A stretch of DNA of 20,747 bases. Source: Coprothermobacterota bacterium (GTDB lineage: Bacteria; Caldisericota; JANLFM01). The stretch spans positions 1 through 20,747 of the forward strand of contig JAPLHX010000259.1 in NCBI GenBank assembly GCA_026389415.1, given 5' to 3'. The notes under the pieces are model-generated. The model was not told where the DNA came from. It searched no databases and saw only the letters and a list, made by a program, of their open reading frames with translations. Made by a program: the position numbers and the translations under genes. Below are positions 13,802 to 20,451 of this stretch, piece after piece (the first letter of the stretch is position 1; every line of letters starts with the position of its first letter).

Positions 13802-15516
13802 TGGGGCGGCTCAATCCGGAGGATGTCGACCAGTTTGGAAACGATCTTTTCAAACACCGGGTAGCAGACGCGAACGGCATATCCAAGATCCACTTGTGGT
13901 TGGTTGATATTGACCAGGATCACGACCCGGGGATTGTCTGCGGGGAAAGCCCCGACGAATGTAGTGTTGTTGTACTCCGTATCCGAATTGGCGGTACCCG
14001 TTTTTCCGGCAACCCCATACCGGCGTAACGTATCGCTTAACTTGCTCTCCACCACGCCGCGAAGAGCCTGGCGCAATTGGATGGCCGTCTTTTGCGAGAT
14101 CACTTGGCGGGTTGCTTGGGGAGACAATGTTTGCAACGTTTTTCCGGAAGGGTCGCGGATTTCTTTGATCAGATGCAGTGGCAGGTAGCGCCCGTCGTTG
14201 GCCACAATTTGAAAGGCTGCTGCGATCTGCAATGGTGTGACCAGCATCATGCTGTAACCAAAGGAGGCTGTAGCCAGGCCTATGTCAGGCCAGAGGTCTG
14301 CCGGATCAAGTCGCCCCGCAGCCTGGGGCAATTCCAATGCATTCAAGCGCCCAAAACCGAACGCGTTAGCATATTGCCAGAACTTTGCCGCTCCGAGTTT
14401 GAGGCCAATCTTGGCGAAACCGACATTGCAAGAGTTCTGGAACAGCTCGGCCAATTTCTGCACACCGTGCGGTGCACCAAACTCCGCCGGACACAATACC
14501 GGCCAGTCATCCACGTAGATCGTGCCGTCATCGGTCCATTCGGTATCTAGCGTAGTAACCCCTTCTTCCAGGGCAGCTGCCCCCGTGACGAACTTGAACA
14601 CGGAACCGGGTTCGTACAGGAACTGGGTGGCAACATTGAAGAGATGGCTGGGGGTGCGCGTGCTGGCATCGAGCGGATTGTACGCGGGGTAGGAGGCCAA
14701 GGCCAGCACCTCACCGGTACGGCTATCCAGCACGATGGCGCAGCCGGTGGTGGCTGAATTCGTTTCCACACCGATCTTCAATTCCTCTTCAGTAACGCTT
14801 TGGATCGTGCTGTCCAGCGTCAAAACCAGGCTATTGCCATCTTGCGGCGGAATGAATTCCACCGGATCCAAGGGAAGGCGCTCACCCGTCGGTCCCACCA
14901 GATAGGTAGCTTGACCTGCCTTGCCATGCAAGAGATCTTCGCAGGCAAATTCCAATCCCTCACCACCAATGTATTCCTCGACGTTTATGGATGATAACTC
15001 AGGGTGTACAAATCCAAGAACGTGGCTGGCTTGGCTTCCCAGCGGGTATACTCTCTTGGCGGAAGGATACACATCAACTCCCGGAAAGGCCAGCGCTTGG
15101 ATCTCTTCACCAGTATTCACACTGATTTGACGGTCCAAGGGGAACGGACTAACGAGCGTCTCCAGCTTTTGCAGCAAATCTTGGGGGGGGATGCTCAAGC
15201 AGGTGGCCAAAGCGCGTGCCACCTCAGCTCTCTTTTCTGCGGGGATGTCGCTTGGGCGGATATCGACGCGATAGGAATCCGTCGTTTGGGCTAGGATGTT
15301 GCCATTGCGATCAAAGATCGTACCCCGCCGCGGTAACAGGATCACTTTTCCACTGACCTGCTGCCTTAGAGCGTTTTCCCGCAAACTGGGACCTTGAACC
15401 ACCTGCAAATAGGCGGATCTCCCCCCAAGCAGAAGGAGGAAGACCAGCGTGCAGGCCACGATCAGGCGGATTCGCCCGCCGGAGGGGATTGGAGCTTTAG
15501 GGGGCGGCGTAACCAT
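13798..15516 (-). CDS. ftsI: Class B penicillin-binding protein (FtsI/PBP2b/SpoVD type transpeptidase)
   Basis: Septal peptidoglycan transpeptidase partnered with FtsW. The 572-residue protein has a short cytoplasmic end, one membrane helix (about 17-33, LIVACTLVFLLLLGG), and the PBP dimerisation domain (LLPRRGTIFDRNGNILAQ, SYRVDIRPSDI, YPLGSQASHVLGFV, GGEGLEFACEDLL). The transpeptidase domain has SVFK with the catalytic Ser at about 305, SCN at about 362 and KTGT at about 505. It ends soon after the catalytic domain, so no PASTA domains are present, unlike many Bacillota PBP2b/SpoVD proteins. The ATG at 15514-15516 is chosen because the open frame upstream mirrors ftsL; it overlaps ftsL by 20 bp and has no clear ribosome binding site, suggesting translational coupling. 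Position after ftsL and before murE is standard. Confidence 0.94.
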   Translation of the reverse strand: MVTPPPKAPIPSGGRIRLIVACTLVFLLLLGGRSAYLQVVQGPSLRENALRQQVSGKVILLPRRGTIFDRNGNILAQTTDSYRVDIRPSDIPAEKRAEVARALATCLSIPPQDLLQKLETLVSPFPLDRQISVNTGEEIQALAFPGVDVYPSAKRVYPLGSQASHVLGFVHPELSSINVEEYIGGEGLEFACEDLLHGKAGQATYLVGPTGERLPLDPVEFIPPQDGNSLVLTLDSTIQSVTEEELKIGVETNSATTGCAIVLDSRTGEVLALASYPAYNPLDASTRTPSHLFNVATQFLYEPGSVFKFVTGAAALEEGVTTLDTEWTDDGTIYVDDWPVLCPAEFGAPHGVQKLAELFQNSCNVGFAKIGLKLGAAKFWQYANAFGFGRLNALELPQAAGRLDPADLWPDIGLATASFGYSMMLVTPLQIAAAFQIVANDGRYLPLHLIKEIRDPSGKTLQTLSPQATRQVISQKTAIQLRQALRGVVESKLSDTLRRYGVAGKTGTANSDTEYNNTTFVGAFPADNPRVVILVNINQPQVDLGYAVRVCYPVFEKIVSKLVDILRIEPPQ

Positions 15517-15880
15517 GGGCCGTTGCTGGAACCTGAGCCAGCCCCAGTTCCTGCATGGTGAGGTAAACGATGTTTGTGCTGGCAGCGACAAGGGCAAAAT
15601 CCATGCCCAGTTCAGCTCGGGCAAAGGTTTCCACTTGCTGAGGGCTGAGCTTGGCGGCCAGTTGGTTCTGCAAAACCGCCATTTGACCATCCAAAACCAA
15701 TAGCTCCCGCTGCGCCGTTCCCGCCTCGTGTTGGATTTCCACGGTCTTGGAGCCTAGGAGAACCTGGCCCATGAACGTTGCGCCCAGTAGCAGAAGAAGC
15801 ATAACCAGAAGGAGATCCAACCGGGTTCGGGGACGTGCATCCGCCCGACGGGTGGTGACGATTGGAATGGACACGCTCAT
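15497..15880 (-). CDS. ftsL: Cell division protein FtsL
   Basis: A 127-residue bitopic protein. A basic cytoplasmic end (TTRRADARPRTRLD) is followed by one membrane helix (about 22-42, LLLVMLLLLLGATFMGQVLL), then a heptad-rich stretch (VEIQHEAGTAQRELLVLDGQ, MAVLQNQLAAKL) expected to form the coiled coil with DivIC/FtsB. After that comes LSPQQVETFARAELGMDFA, a pattern typical of FtsL (the 'IE..A...LGM' segment). Primary sequence is poorly conserved in this family; topology, length and the place between rsmH and the class B PBP make the call. The ATG overlaps the rsmH stop as ATGA. Confidence 0.85.
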   Translation of the reverse strand: MSVSIPIVTTRRADARPRTRLDLLLVMLLLLLGATFMGQVLLGSKTVEIQHEAGTAQRELLVLDGQMAVLQNQLAAKLSPQQVETFARAELGMDFALVAASTNIVYLTMQELGLAQVPATAHGYAAP

Positions 15881-16773
15881 GACACGGTCCTCTCGATGGC
15901 CCGCAACTTGGCGCTACGAGAACGAGGGTTCTGCAGGATTTCTTCGCGGGTAGGCCGAACGACTTTTTCCGTCAGGATTTTGCATACTCCTGAGCGGCCC
16001 AGTTCTTTAAATGATTGCTTAATCAAGCGGTCTTCCAAGGAATGGTAACTGATGAATACGGCTCGTCCATTCGGTTGCAGCAGGAGAGGCAACTGGCTCA
16101 GGAGCAGAGAGAGGTTTTCCAATTCCCGGTTCACGGCTAAACGCAAGGCCTGGAAGACCAGCGTACCCGGATGAAAGCTTCGCCGTCGTGGCAAATGCAG
16201 CTCGTGGAATACGCTAAGCAAGTCCTCCGAATTGACGAATTTTTTCTTTTGCCGATAGTTGATGATTGATTTCGCGATGCGGGCAGCACCTTGCACCTCA
16301 CCCCGCTGCAGCAACGCTTCCAGATCGTCCCGTGGCCATTCATTCAGAATCCGGCCAGCTGTGAGAGTGGAAGCGGGGTTCATGCGCATGTCCAACGGGC
16401 TTCCGGATTGAAAGCTGAATCCGCGACCCTTGTCGTCCAACTGATGGGAGGAAACGCCCAGGTCGGCTAGCAATCCGTCCACCCGATCCATCAAAATACG
16501 GGTCAGAACTTCTCGCACCCGGGCAAAGTTATCTTCCACCAGTCTTACCTGCCCGCTGTTGGCACTCAGCGTTCCCCCGGCGAACCGGATGGCCTCTGGA
16601 TCCATATCCAAGCCGACGAGCGTGGCATTCCCCTGGGCGGCTTTCAGGATTGCCTGAGCATGTCCGCCGCCGCCCAGGGTGCAGTCCAAATAAATTCCAC
16701 CGATCCGTGGTCGCAGGAATGCTACGCACTCCTCTACCATCACCGGTCGATGAAATGGACGAGGCTCGCTCAC
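15877..16773 (-). CDS. rsmH: 16S rRNA (cytosine(1402)-N(4))-methyltransferase RsmH (MraW)
   Basis: SAM-dependent methyltransferase modifying C1402 in the ribosomal P site. The 298-residue protein has HRPVMVEECVAFL, the SAM motif YLDCTLGGGGHAQAIL, VGLDMDPEAI, DGLLADLGVSSHQLDDKGRG, FSFQSGSPLDMRM, the middle helical insertion, HPGTLVFQALRLAVNREL, and FISYHSLEDRLIKQ with PTREEILQNPRSRSAKLRA at the C-terminus. The start is GTG at 16771-16773, overlapping the mraZ stop as GTGA. The conserved HRPVM segment lies only a few residues in, so a later start is excluded. Confidence 0.97.
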   Translation of the reverse strand: MSEPRPFHRPVMVEECVAFLRPRIGGIYLDCTLGGGGHAQAILKAAQGNATLVGLDMDPEAIRFAGGTLSANSGQVRLVEDNFARVREVLTRILMDRVDGLLADLGVSSHQLDDKGRGFSFQSGSPLDMRMNPASTLTAGRILNEWPRDDLEALLQRGEVQGAARIAKSIINYRQKKKFVNSEDLLSVFHELHLPRRRSFHPGTLVFQALRLAVNRELENLSLLLSQLPLLLQPNGRAVFISYHSLEDRLIKQSFKELGRSGVCKILTEKVVRPTREEILQNPRSRSAKLRAIERTVS

Positions 16774-17201
16774 AATCGAATCCCGTCCAATCCTTCCGCT
16801 AAGTCCTCAAAGTTAGGCCGAGCTTGGTTAAGGTATTCCTGCCATTTTTGCTTCGCCCAGATTTCCAACTTGTCGATCAGGCCAACGATCACGACTTCGC
16901 GTTGGATCGCCGCGGCAGCGCGCAATCCCGGGGGAATCAAAACTCGGCCTTGCTTATCGATCTCACAGGGCTCCGCGCTGTACAGCATCAGGCGCTGAAT
17001 GTTTCTGTGACGAGCTTGCGAATAGGAGAGTTTCTGCAGTTCCTCTGTTACTTGCTGGAAGCGATCGGGGGGATATGCGATCAGGCATCCGTCAAAACCT
17101 TGGGTTAGAATGAACGAGCGACCCAGAATATCACGGAATTTCGGCGGGATCACGATCCGCCCTTTTTCGTCCACTGCGTGCTCTGACTCTCCGCTGAACA
17201 T
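16770..17201 (-). CDS. mraZ: Transcriptional regulator MraZ
   Basis: First gene of dcw. A 143-residue protein with two SpoVT/AbrB-like repeats: FSGESEHAVDEKGRIVIPPK with FILTQGFDGCLIAYP, and AEPCEIDKQGRVLIPPGLR with VVIVGLIDKLEIWAKQKWQE. MraZ forms a ring-like oligomer and binds direct repeats in front of its own gene; in the species studied it can repress or activate the operon. The ATG at 17199-17201 has GGGAG 5 nt upstream. Four matching direct repeats lie 31-65 bp upstream, which supports self-regulation here. The N-terminus is the canonical MFxGE-type start. Confidence 0.97.
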   Translation of the reverse strand: MFSGESEHAVDEKGRIVIPPKFRDILGRSFILTQGFDGCLIAYPPDRFQQVTEELQKLSYSQARHRNIQRLMLYSAEPCEIDKQGRVLIPPGLRAAAAIQREVVIVGLIDKLEIWAKQKWQEYLNQARPNFEDLAEGLDGIRL

Positions 17202-17231
17202 TCGCTCTCCCTAGGCGATTGTATTTGTCGA

Positions 17232-17266
17232 ACCACATTCTACCACTTGTTACCACTTGTCACCAT
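17232..17266 (-). promoter_or_regulatory. MraZ box: four direct repeats spaced exactly 10 bp
   Basis: On the minus strand GTGGT (ACCAC on plus) occurs at 17232-17236, 17242-17246 and 17252-17256, and the close variant ATGGT at 17262-17266. The start-to-start distance is exactly 10 bp, one helical turn. Two units are identical over ten bases (AGTGGTAACA against AGTGGTAGAA differ only in the tail). This is the arrangement known for MraZ operators. The repeats sit 31-65 bp before mraZ and overlap the predicted promoter. Confidence 0.85.
17237..17265 (-). promoter_or_regulatory. Predicted sigma-A-type promoter of mraZ and the dcw operon
   Basis: On the minus strand an extended -10 element (TGG then TAGAAT, 17237-17242; 5 of 6 consensus bases plus the TG) lies 17 bp downstream of a weak -35 (TGGTGA, 17260-17265). 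The whole core promoter is covered by the MraZ repeats, so binding would affect polymerase access directly. A second possible -10 (TACAAT, 17218-17223) is nearer the gene but lacks a good -35. Prediction from sequence only. Confidence 0.55.
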
Positions 17267-17301
17267 TTTTCATAAAATTTATTTTTTATTTCGGTTCAAA
17301 G

Positions 17302-17331
17302 AAAAGAACTCCCCCACCAGGGAGTTCTTTT
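17302..17331 (-). terminator. Intrinsic terminator after rplL
   Basis: A perfect 12-bp inverted repeat (AAAAGAACTCCC and GGGAGTTCTTTT) with a 6-base loop. On the minus strand the last four T of the stem run into CTTT, giving a U-rich tail. It lies about 30 bp after the rplL stop and ends the ribosomal protein transcript before mraZ. The A/T ends of the stem could also work weakly in the other direction, but nothing is coded on that strand. Confidence 0.88.
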
Positions 17332-17361
17332 CTATTAAATTCGTGCAATCTAGCACGAGGT

Positions 17362-17742
17362 TTACTTAATGGTGACCTTGGCTCCAACAGCCTCCAAAGA
17401 TTCTTTTACCTTGGCTGCTTCTTCCTTGGAGACTTTCTCCTTGACTAGCTTCGGCACACCATCCACCAAATCCTTGGCTTCTTTCAGGCCCAGTCCGGAC
17501 ACTTCCCGTACAACTTTTAGAACTTGGATCTTCTGCGCACCCACATCATCCAAGATCACGTCAAACTCGGTCTGTTCTTCCTCAACCGGGACAGCGGTTC
17601 CGCCACCAGTCTGAGCGGTACTCGCGGGAGCTATGGCGCTTACGCCAAACTCTTCCTGCAGTTGTTTTGCCAAGTCGGCAATCTCCAGGATTGTTTTTTG
17701 CTTGATCGCCTCGATGATTTCTTCATTGGACAATACTGCCAT
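17362..17742 (-). CDS. rplL: 50S ribosomal protein L7/L12
   Basis: Stalk protein that recruits translation GTPases. The 126-residue protein has the N-terminal dimerisation helices (LSNEEIIEAIKQKTILEIAD), an Ala/Gly/Thr-rich hinge, and the C-terminal domain TEFDVILDDVGAQKIQVLKV, VREVSGLGLKEAKDLVDG, ending GAKVTIK. ATG at 17740-17742 is chosen because GGAGG lies 8 nt upstream; an in-frame ATG six codons earlier would swallow that site. It starts 14 nt after the rplJ stop. A terminator and mraZ follow, not rpoB. Confidence 0.97.
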   Translation of the reverse strand: MAVLSNEEIIEAIKQKTILEIADLAKQLQEEFGVSAIAPASTAQTGGGTAVPVEEEQTEFDVILDDVGAQKIQVLKVVREVSGLGLKEAKDLVDGVPKLVKEKVSKEEAAKVKESLEAVGAKVTIK

Positions 17743-17756
17743 TGCTGGATCCTCCT

Positions 17757-18272
17757 TCATGCGGATTGTTTTTCACTAATCGCTTGTAATGTGTAAACCA
17801 GATTTGCACCTACACCTTGTAATGCCCAGATCAACCCCACCAGTGGCGCCTGCAAGCTGCCAAGCACTTGAGCCAGCAGCTCCTTCTTCGGTGGTACCTT
17901 GGAAAGCGCGACCACTTGCGCTCTGTCAAAAAACTTGCCATCCAGCAAGCCTCCCTTGGCTACCAATGCCGTCTTTTCCTTGGCAAATTCCGCCACGACC
18001 TTCAGTGGGAGGATCGGGTCGTCCTGCGTGGTGATGATTCCGGTCGGCCCGGTTAGGATGTCTATTTTCCCCAACTCGGCATGTTCCAGCGCAATGCGCA
18101 TCAGAGTGTTCTTCGCAACCTTCAATTCCGCCTTCTTCTCTTTCAACTTGCGCCGAAGTACGCTGATCTCGGCCACTGTCAAGCCTTTGTACTCCACGAA
18201 ATAGATGGCGGAGGAGGAGCGAAACCTCTGGCTCAGTTCTTCTACAGCTTGTACTTTTTGCGGTTTGGGCAT
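17757..18272 (-). CDS. rplJ: 50S ribosomal protein L10
   Basis: Base of the ribosomal stalk, binding 23S rRNA with its N-terminal domain and L7/L12 dimers through its C-terminal helix. The 171-residue protein shows KVQAVEELSQRFRSSSAIYF, EYKGLTVAEISVLRRKLKE, VAKNTLMRIAL, LTGPTGIITTQDDPILPLKV, AKGGLLDGKFFD, VPPKKELLAQVLGSLQAPL and a C-terminal helix. Length is normal. The ATG has an AAGG-type ribosome binding site about 9 nt upstream and follows a structured leader that L10-L12 is expected to bind for autoregulation. Confidence 0.97.
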   Translation of the reverse strand: MPKPQKVQAVEELSQRFRSSSAIYFVEYKGLTVAEISVLRRKLKEKKAELKVAKNTLMRIALEHAELGKIDILTGPTGIITTQDDPILPLKVVAEFAKEKTALVAKGGLLDGKFFDRAQVVALSKVPPKKELLAQVLGSLQAPLVGLIWALQGVGANLVYTLQAISEKQSA

Positions 18273-18298
18273 TTCTTCACCCTTTCTGAAACGAATAC

Positions 18299-18390
18299 GG
18301 ACCTCCTACCAAAGGAAGTCCGATGAAATCTCGAACGCGCCTCGGTAGGATTTAGGCCCTTTGCGGCAACCTACGGTCTGTGGCTGCGGT
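18299..18390 (-). ncRNA. Ribosomal protein L10 leader (autoregulatory mRNA element)
   Basis: In the 158-nt gap between rplA and rplJ the minus strand carries ACCGCAGCCACAGACCGTAG, then a segment with CCTAAATCCTACCGAGGCG, which resembles the L10-leader kink-turn region of Bacillus-type leaders. It is followed by an 8-bp hairpin (GGACTTCC and GGAGGTCC around TTTGGTA, 18299-18321). In other bacteria the L10(L12)4 complex binds this leader to reduce rplJL expression. Boundaries are approximate; a covariance search against the Rfam L10 leader would settle them. Confidence 0.75.
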
Positions 18391-18430
18391 ATTTTTCCGT
18401 GATCCGATGCGGTTTGTTTTCCTTCACCCC

Positions 18431-19141
18431 CTAGGCATTGCTTTTCTTGGTAACACTCGCCATCGCTTTTTGCCAGTCAATCTTTATTCCAGGGCTCATG
18501 GTGGCAGCAAGGCTGATGCCGTGCACGAACTGTCCTTTCGCTGCCGGCGGTTTTGCTTTCAACAGTGTGTCGAGGAAAGCATAGAAATTGGCCAGGATAT
18601 TTTCCTCAGAAAAGGAGAATTTCCCGATCGGTACATGCACTACTCCCAATTTATCCGCGCGGAACTCGATCTTGCCGGCCTTCACTTCCTTCACGGCCTG
18701 CTCGATGTTCATGGTGACAGTTCCGGCTTTAGGATTAGGCATCTTGCCACGCAAGATTTTTCCGAGCTTCCCCACCACACTCATCATATCTGGTGCAGCG
18801 ATGGCCACGTCAAAATCCATCCATCCTGCCTGGATTTGTTTGGCATAATCTTCTCCGCCAACATAATCGGCCCCGGCCCGTTTGGCCTCCTCTTCCTTGT
18901 CACCCTTGGCGAAAACCAGCACCTTCACGTTCTTGCCGGTACCAGCCGGTAATACGCAAACAGAACGCACAGACTGGTCGGATTTCTTGGGGTCGATGCC
19001 CAGCTCGACGGAGAGCTCCAGGGTTTGATCAAACTTGGCCGGAGGCATTTTCTTCAGAAGAGATACAGCCTCTTCTGCCGGATAGACCTTGTTTTGGTCA
19101 ATCAGCTTTTGGGCTTCCAAGAATCGTTTTCCGTGCGGCAT
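18431..19141 (-). CDS. rplA: 50S ribosomal protein L1 (altered conserved loop)
   Basis: L1-stalk protein that helps release deacylated tRNA; in many bacteria it also binds its own mRNA. The 236-residue protein shows HGKRFLEAQKLIDQNKVY, AKFDQTLELSVELGID, LPAGTGKNVKVLVFAKG, GADYVGGEDYAKQIQAGWMD, FDVAIAAPDMMSVVGKLG, GTVTMNIEQAVKEVKAGK and AKGQFVHGISLAATMSPG. The near-invariant LGPRGLMPNPK reads LRGKMPNPK: two residues are missing and one is changed, with the frame kept. ATG at 19139-19141 is chosen because GAGG lies 9 nt upstream; a TTG three codons earlier would lie right at that site. It starts one base after the rplK stop. Confidence 0.96.
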   Translation of the reverse strand: MPHGKRFLEAQKLIDQNKVYPAEEAVSLLKKMPPAKFDQTLELSVELGIDPKKSDQSVRSVCVLPAGTGKNVKVLVFAKGDKEEEAKRAGADYVGGEDYAKQIQAGWMDFDVAIAAPDMMSVVGKLGKILRGKMPNPKAGTVTMNIEQAVKEVKAGKIEFRADKLGVVHVPIGKFSFSEENILANFYAFLDTLLKAKPPAAKGQFVHGISLAATMSPGIKIDWQKAMASVTKKSNA

Positions 19142-19142
19142 A

Positions 19143-19565
19143 TCAGACAACCTCGATTCCCATGCTCTTGGCAGTTCCTTCCACCATCCGGATGGCTGAA
19201 TCCAAGTCGTTGGCGTTTAGATCAGGTAGTTTCATTTGGGCAATCTCCCGAATCTGGGATTGGCTAATCTTACCCACTTTCTTCTTGTTCGGCTCGCCCG
19301 AGGCCTTCTCCAACCCTGTGTACTTTTTCAATAACGCGGATACGGGCGGAGTCTTGGTGACGAAGGTGAAAGAGCGATCTTGGTAAACCGTGATCTCCAC
19401 GGGAATCACCATCCCACCGGAATTGGCGGTTCGCTCATTGAATTCCTTGCAAAATTGCATGATGTTGATGCCGCGCTGACCCAGGGCAGGTCCCACCGGT
19501 GGGGCTGGCGTGGCTTTTCCTCCCTGGATTTGCAGCTTGACGATTGCTACAACTTTCTTTGCCAA
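19143..19565 (-). CDS. rplK: 50S ribosomal protein L11
   Basis: Part of the GTPase-associated centre, binding 23S rRNA at the thiostrepton region. The 140-residue protein shows VVAIVKLQIQGGKATPAPPV, GPALGQRGINIMQFCKEFNE, the Pro-rich hinge FVTKTPPVSALL, and the C-terminal domain ISQSQIREIAQMKLPDLNAN with AIRMVEGTAKSMGIEV. Start codon is TTG (19563-19565), fixed by GGAGG 8 nt upstream and the conserved AKKVVA N-terminus. The stop is one base before rplA. Confidence 0.97.
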   Translation of the reverse strand: MAKKVVAIVKLQIQGGKATPAPPVGPALGQRGINIMQFCKEFNERTANSGGMVIPVEITVYQDRSFTFVTKTPPVSALLKKYTGLEKASGEPNKKKVGKISQSQIREIAQMKLPDLNANDLDSAIRMVEGTAKSMGIEVV

Positions 19566-19573
19566 AGTTCAAA

Positions 19574-19578
19574 CCTCC
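19574..19578 (-). promoter_or_regulatory. Ribosome binding site fixing the TTG start of rplK
   Basis: GGAGG on the minus strand, 8 nt before the TTG codon. It overlaps the last base of the nusG stop codon (TAG at 19578-19580), so nusG and rplK translation are likely coupled. Confidence 0.75.
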
Positions 19579-20123
19579 TATATTTTCTCCACCTGGAGAA
19601 AATCCAATTCCACTGGGATCTCACGTCCGAACATGGCAAGTCGGACCTTGATCTTTTCCCGTTCCGGATTCACTTGCTCGACGCGGCCGATGAACCCATC
19701 GAAGGGACCTTCGATCACTTTCACATTCTGCCCTACTTCTACCTTGATCTGGGCTTTGGCGTCTTCGATACCAATCCGTTGCAGAACAACCTCGGCCTCC
19801 TTCGCGGAAAGAGGCATCGGTTTCCCGCCGGAACCCACGAATCCGATCACGCCCGGTGTTCCTCGCACAACATGCCAGGACTCATCGTCCAAGATCATCT
19901 CCACCAGGACATATCCAGGGAATACCCGTTCTGCAATCACTTCCCGCTTACCTTCCTTCAGTCGAAGGCGGTGGTCTACCGGCACCACGATGCGGTAGAT
20001 TTTGTCGCTCATCCCCATGCTGGCAATCCGACGTTCTAGATTCAGCTTGACCTTATTCTCATAGCCAGAGTAGCAATGCACGACATACCAGCGTTTTTCC
20101 AGGGTTTCCATCGATTTACCCAT
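19578..20123 (-). CDS. nusG: Transcription termination/antitermination factor NusG
   Basis: Elongation factor that binds the RNA polymerase clamp through its NGN domain and contacts Rho or the ribosome through its KOW domain. The 181-residue protein shows RWYVVHCYSGYENKVKLNLE, VFPGYVLVEMILDDESWHVV, RGTPGVIGFVGSGGKPMPLS and the C-terminal KOW part VGQNVKVIEGPFDGFIGRVE ending VELDFLQVEKI. The length is typical and no extra domain is inserted. The ATG at 20123 is used; an ATG four codons later is equally possible because neither has a clear ribosome binding site. It lies 13 nt after secE, the standard order. Confidence 0.97.
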   Translation of the reverse strand: MGKSMETLEKRWYVVHCYSGYENKVKLNLERRIASMGMSDKIYRIVVPVDHRLRLKEGKREVIAERVFPGYVLVEMILDDESWHVVRGTPGVIGFVGSGGKPMPLSAKEAEVVLQRIGIEDAKAQIKVEVGQNVKVIEGPFDGFIGRVEQVNPEREKIKVRLAMFGREIPVELDFLQVEKI

Positions 20124-20136
20124 CGAATTCGGTGAA

Positions 20137-20352
20137 CTAGCCGCCCACGAGAAATTTCGTCAGGAAAGCGAAAAGATAGTCCACGGCACCAATGAAGACC
20201 GCATAGATAAAGACGAAGACCAGTACCGTGACGGTGGAATTCACGATCGCCTTCCGTGTCGGCCAGGAGACTCGACGCATCTCGTTGCGCACATCGAGCA
20301 AGTACCGCCGGATCCACTTGAAGATATTCCGTTCTTTTTTCTTGACGTTCAT
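20137..20352 (-). CDS. secE: Preprotein translocase subunit SecE
   Basis: Small clamp subunit of the SecYEG channel. The 71-residue protein has a basic amphipathic helix (FKWIRRYLLDVRNEMRRVSW), the signature RVSWPTRKAIVNST, and one membrane helix (VTVLVFVFIYAVFIGAVDYL), the single-span form common outside enterobacteria. The ATG at 20350-20352 begins only 9 nt after the encoded CCA end of tRNA-Trp, and no Shine-Dalgarno sequence is seen. Longer open frame upstream is only the tRNA read through, and no other start codon occurs before the conserved helix. Confidence 0.95.
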   Translation of the reverse strand: MNVKKKERNIFKWIRRYLLDVRNEMRRVSWPTRKAIVNSTVTVLVFVFIYAVFIGAVDYLFAFLTKFLVGG

Positions 20353-20361
20353 GGCAGAATT

Positions 20362-20438
20362 TGGCAGGCCCGGAGGGATTCGAACCCCCAACATCCGGTT
20401 TTGGAGACCGGCGCTCTACCAATTAGAGCTACGGGCCT
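20362..20438 (-). tRNA. tRNA-Trp (anticodon CCA), 3' CCA encoded
   Basis: On the minus strand a full cloverleaf: acceptor AGGCCCG/CGGGCCT, D stem GCTC/GAGC, anticodon stem CCGGT/ACCGG with loop CTCCAAA (anticodon CCA), variable loop ATGTT, T arm GGGGG-TTCGAAT-CCCTC with one G-U pair, discriminator G as expected for tRNA-Trp, then CCA. It sits between rpmG and secE, a position seen in many bacteria. Confidence 0.97.
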
Positions 20439-20451
20439 ACCGGTTCCTTTC

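Noticed and set aside
15517..15690. N-terminal extension of the class B PBP upstream of 15516
   Set aside because: It mirrors ftsL in another frame and has a Trp/Cys-rich sequence unlike any PBP N-terminus.
19380..20039. Plus-strand open frame of 219 codons opposite rplK and nusG
   Set aside because: Antisense to two conserved genes; no family pattern and no separate promoter seen.
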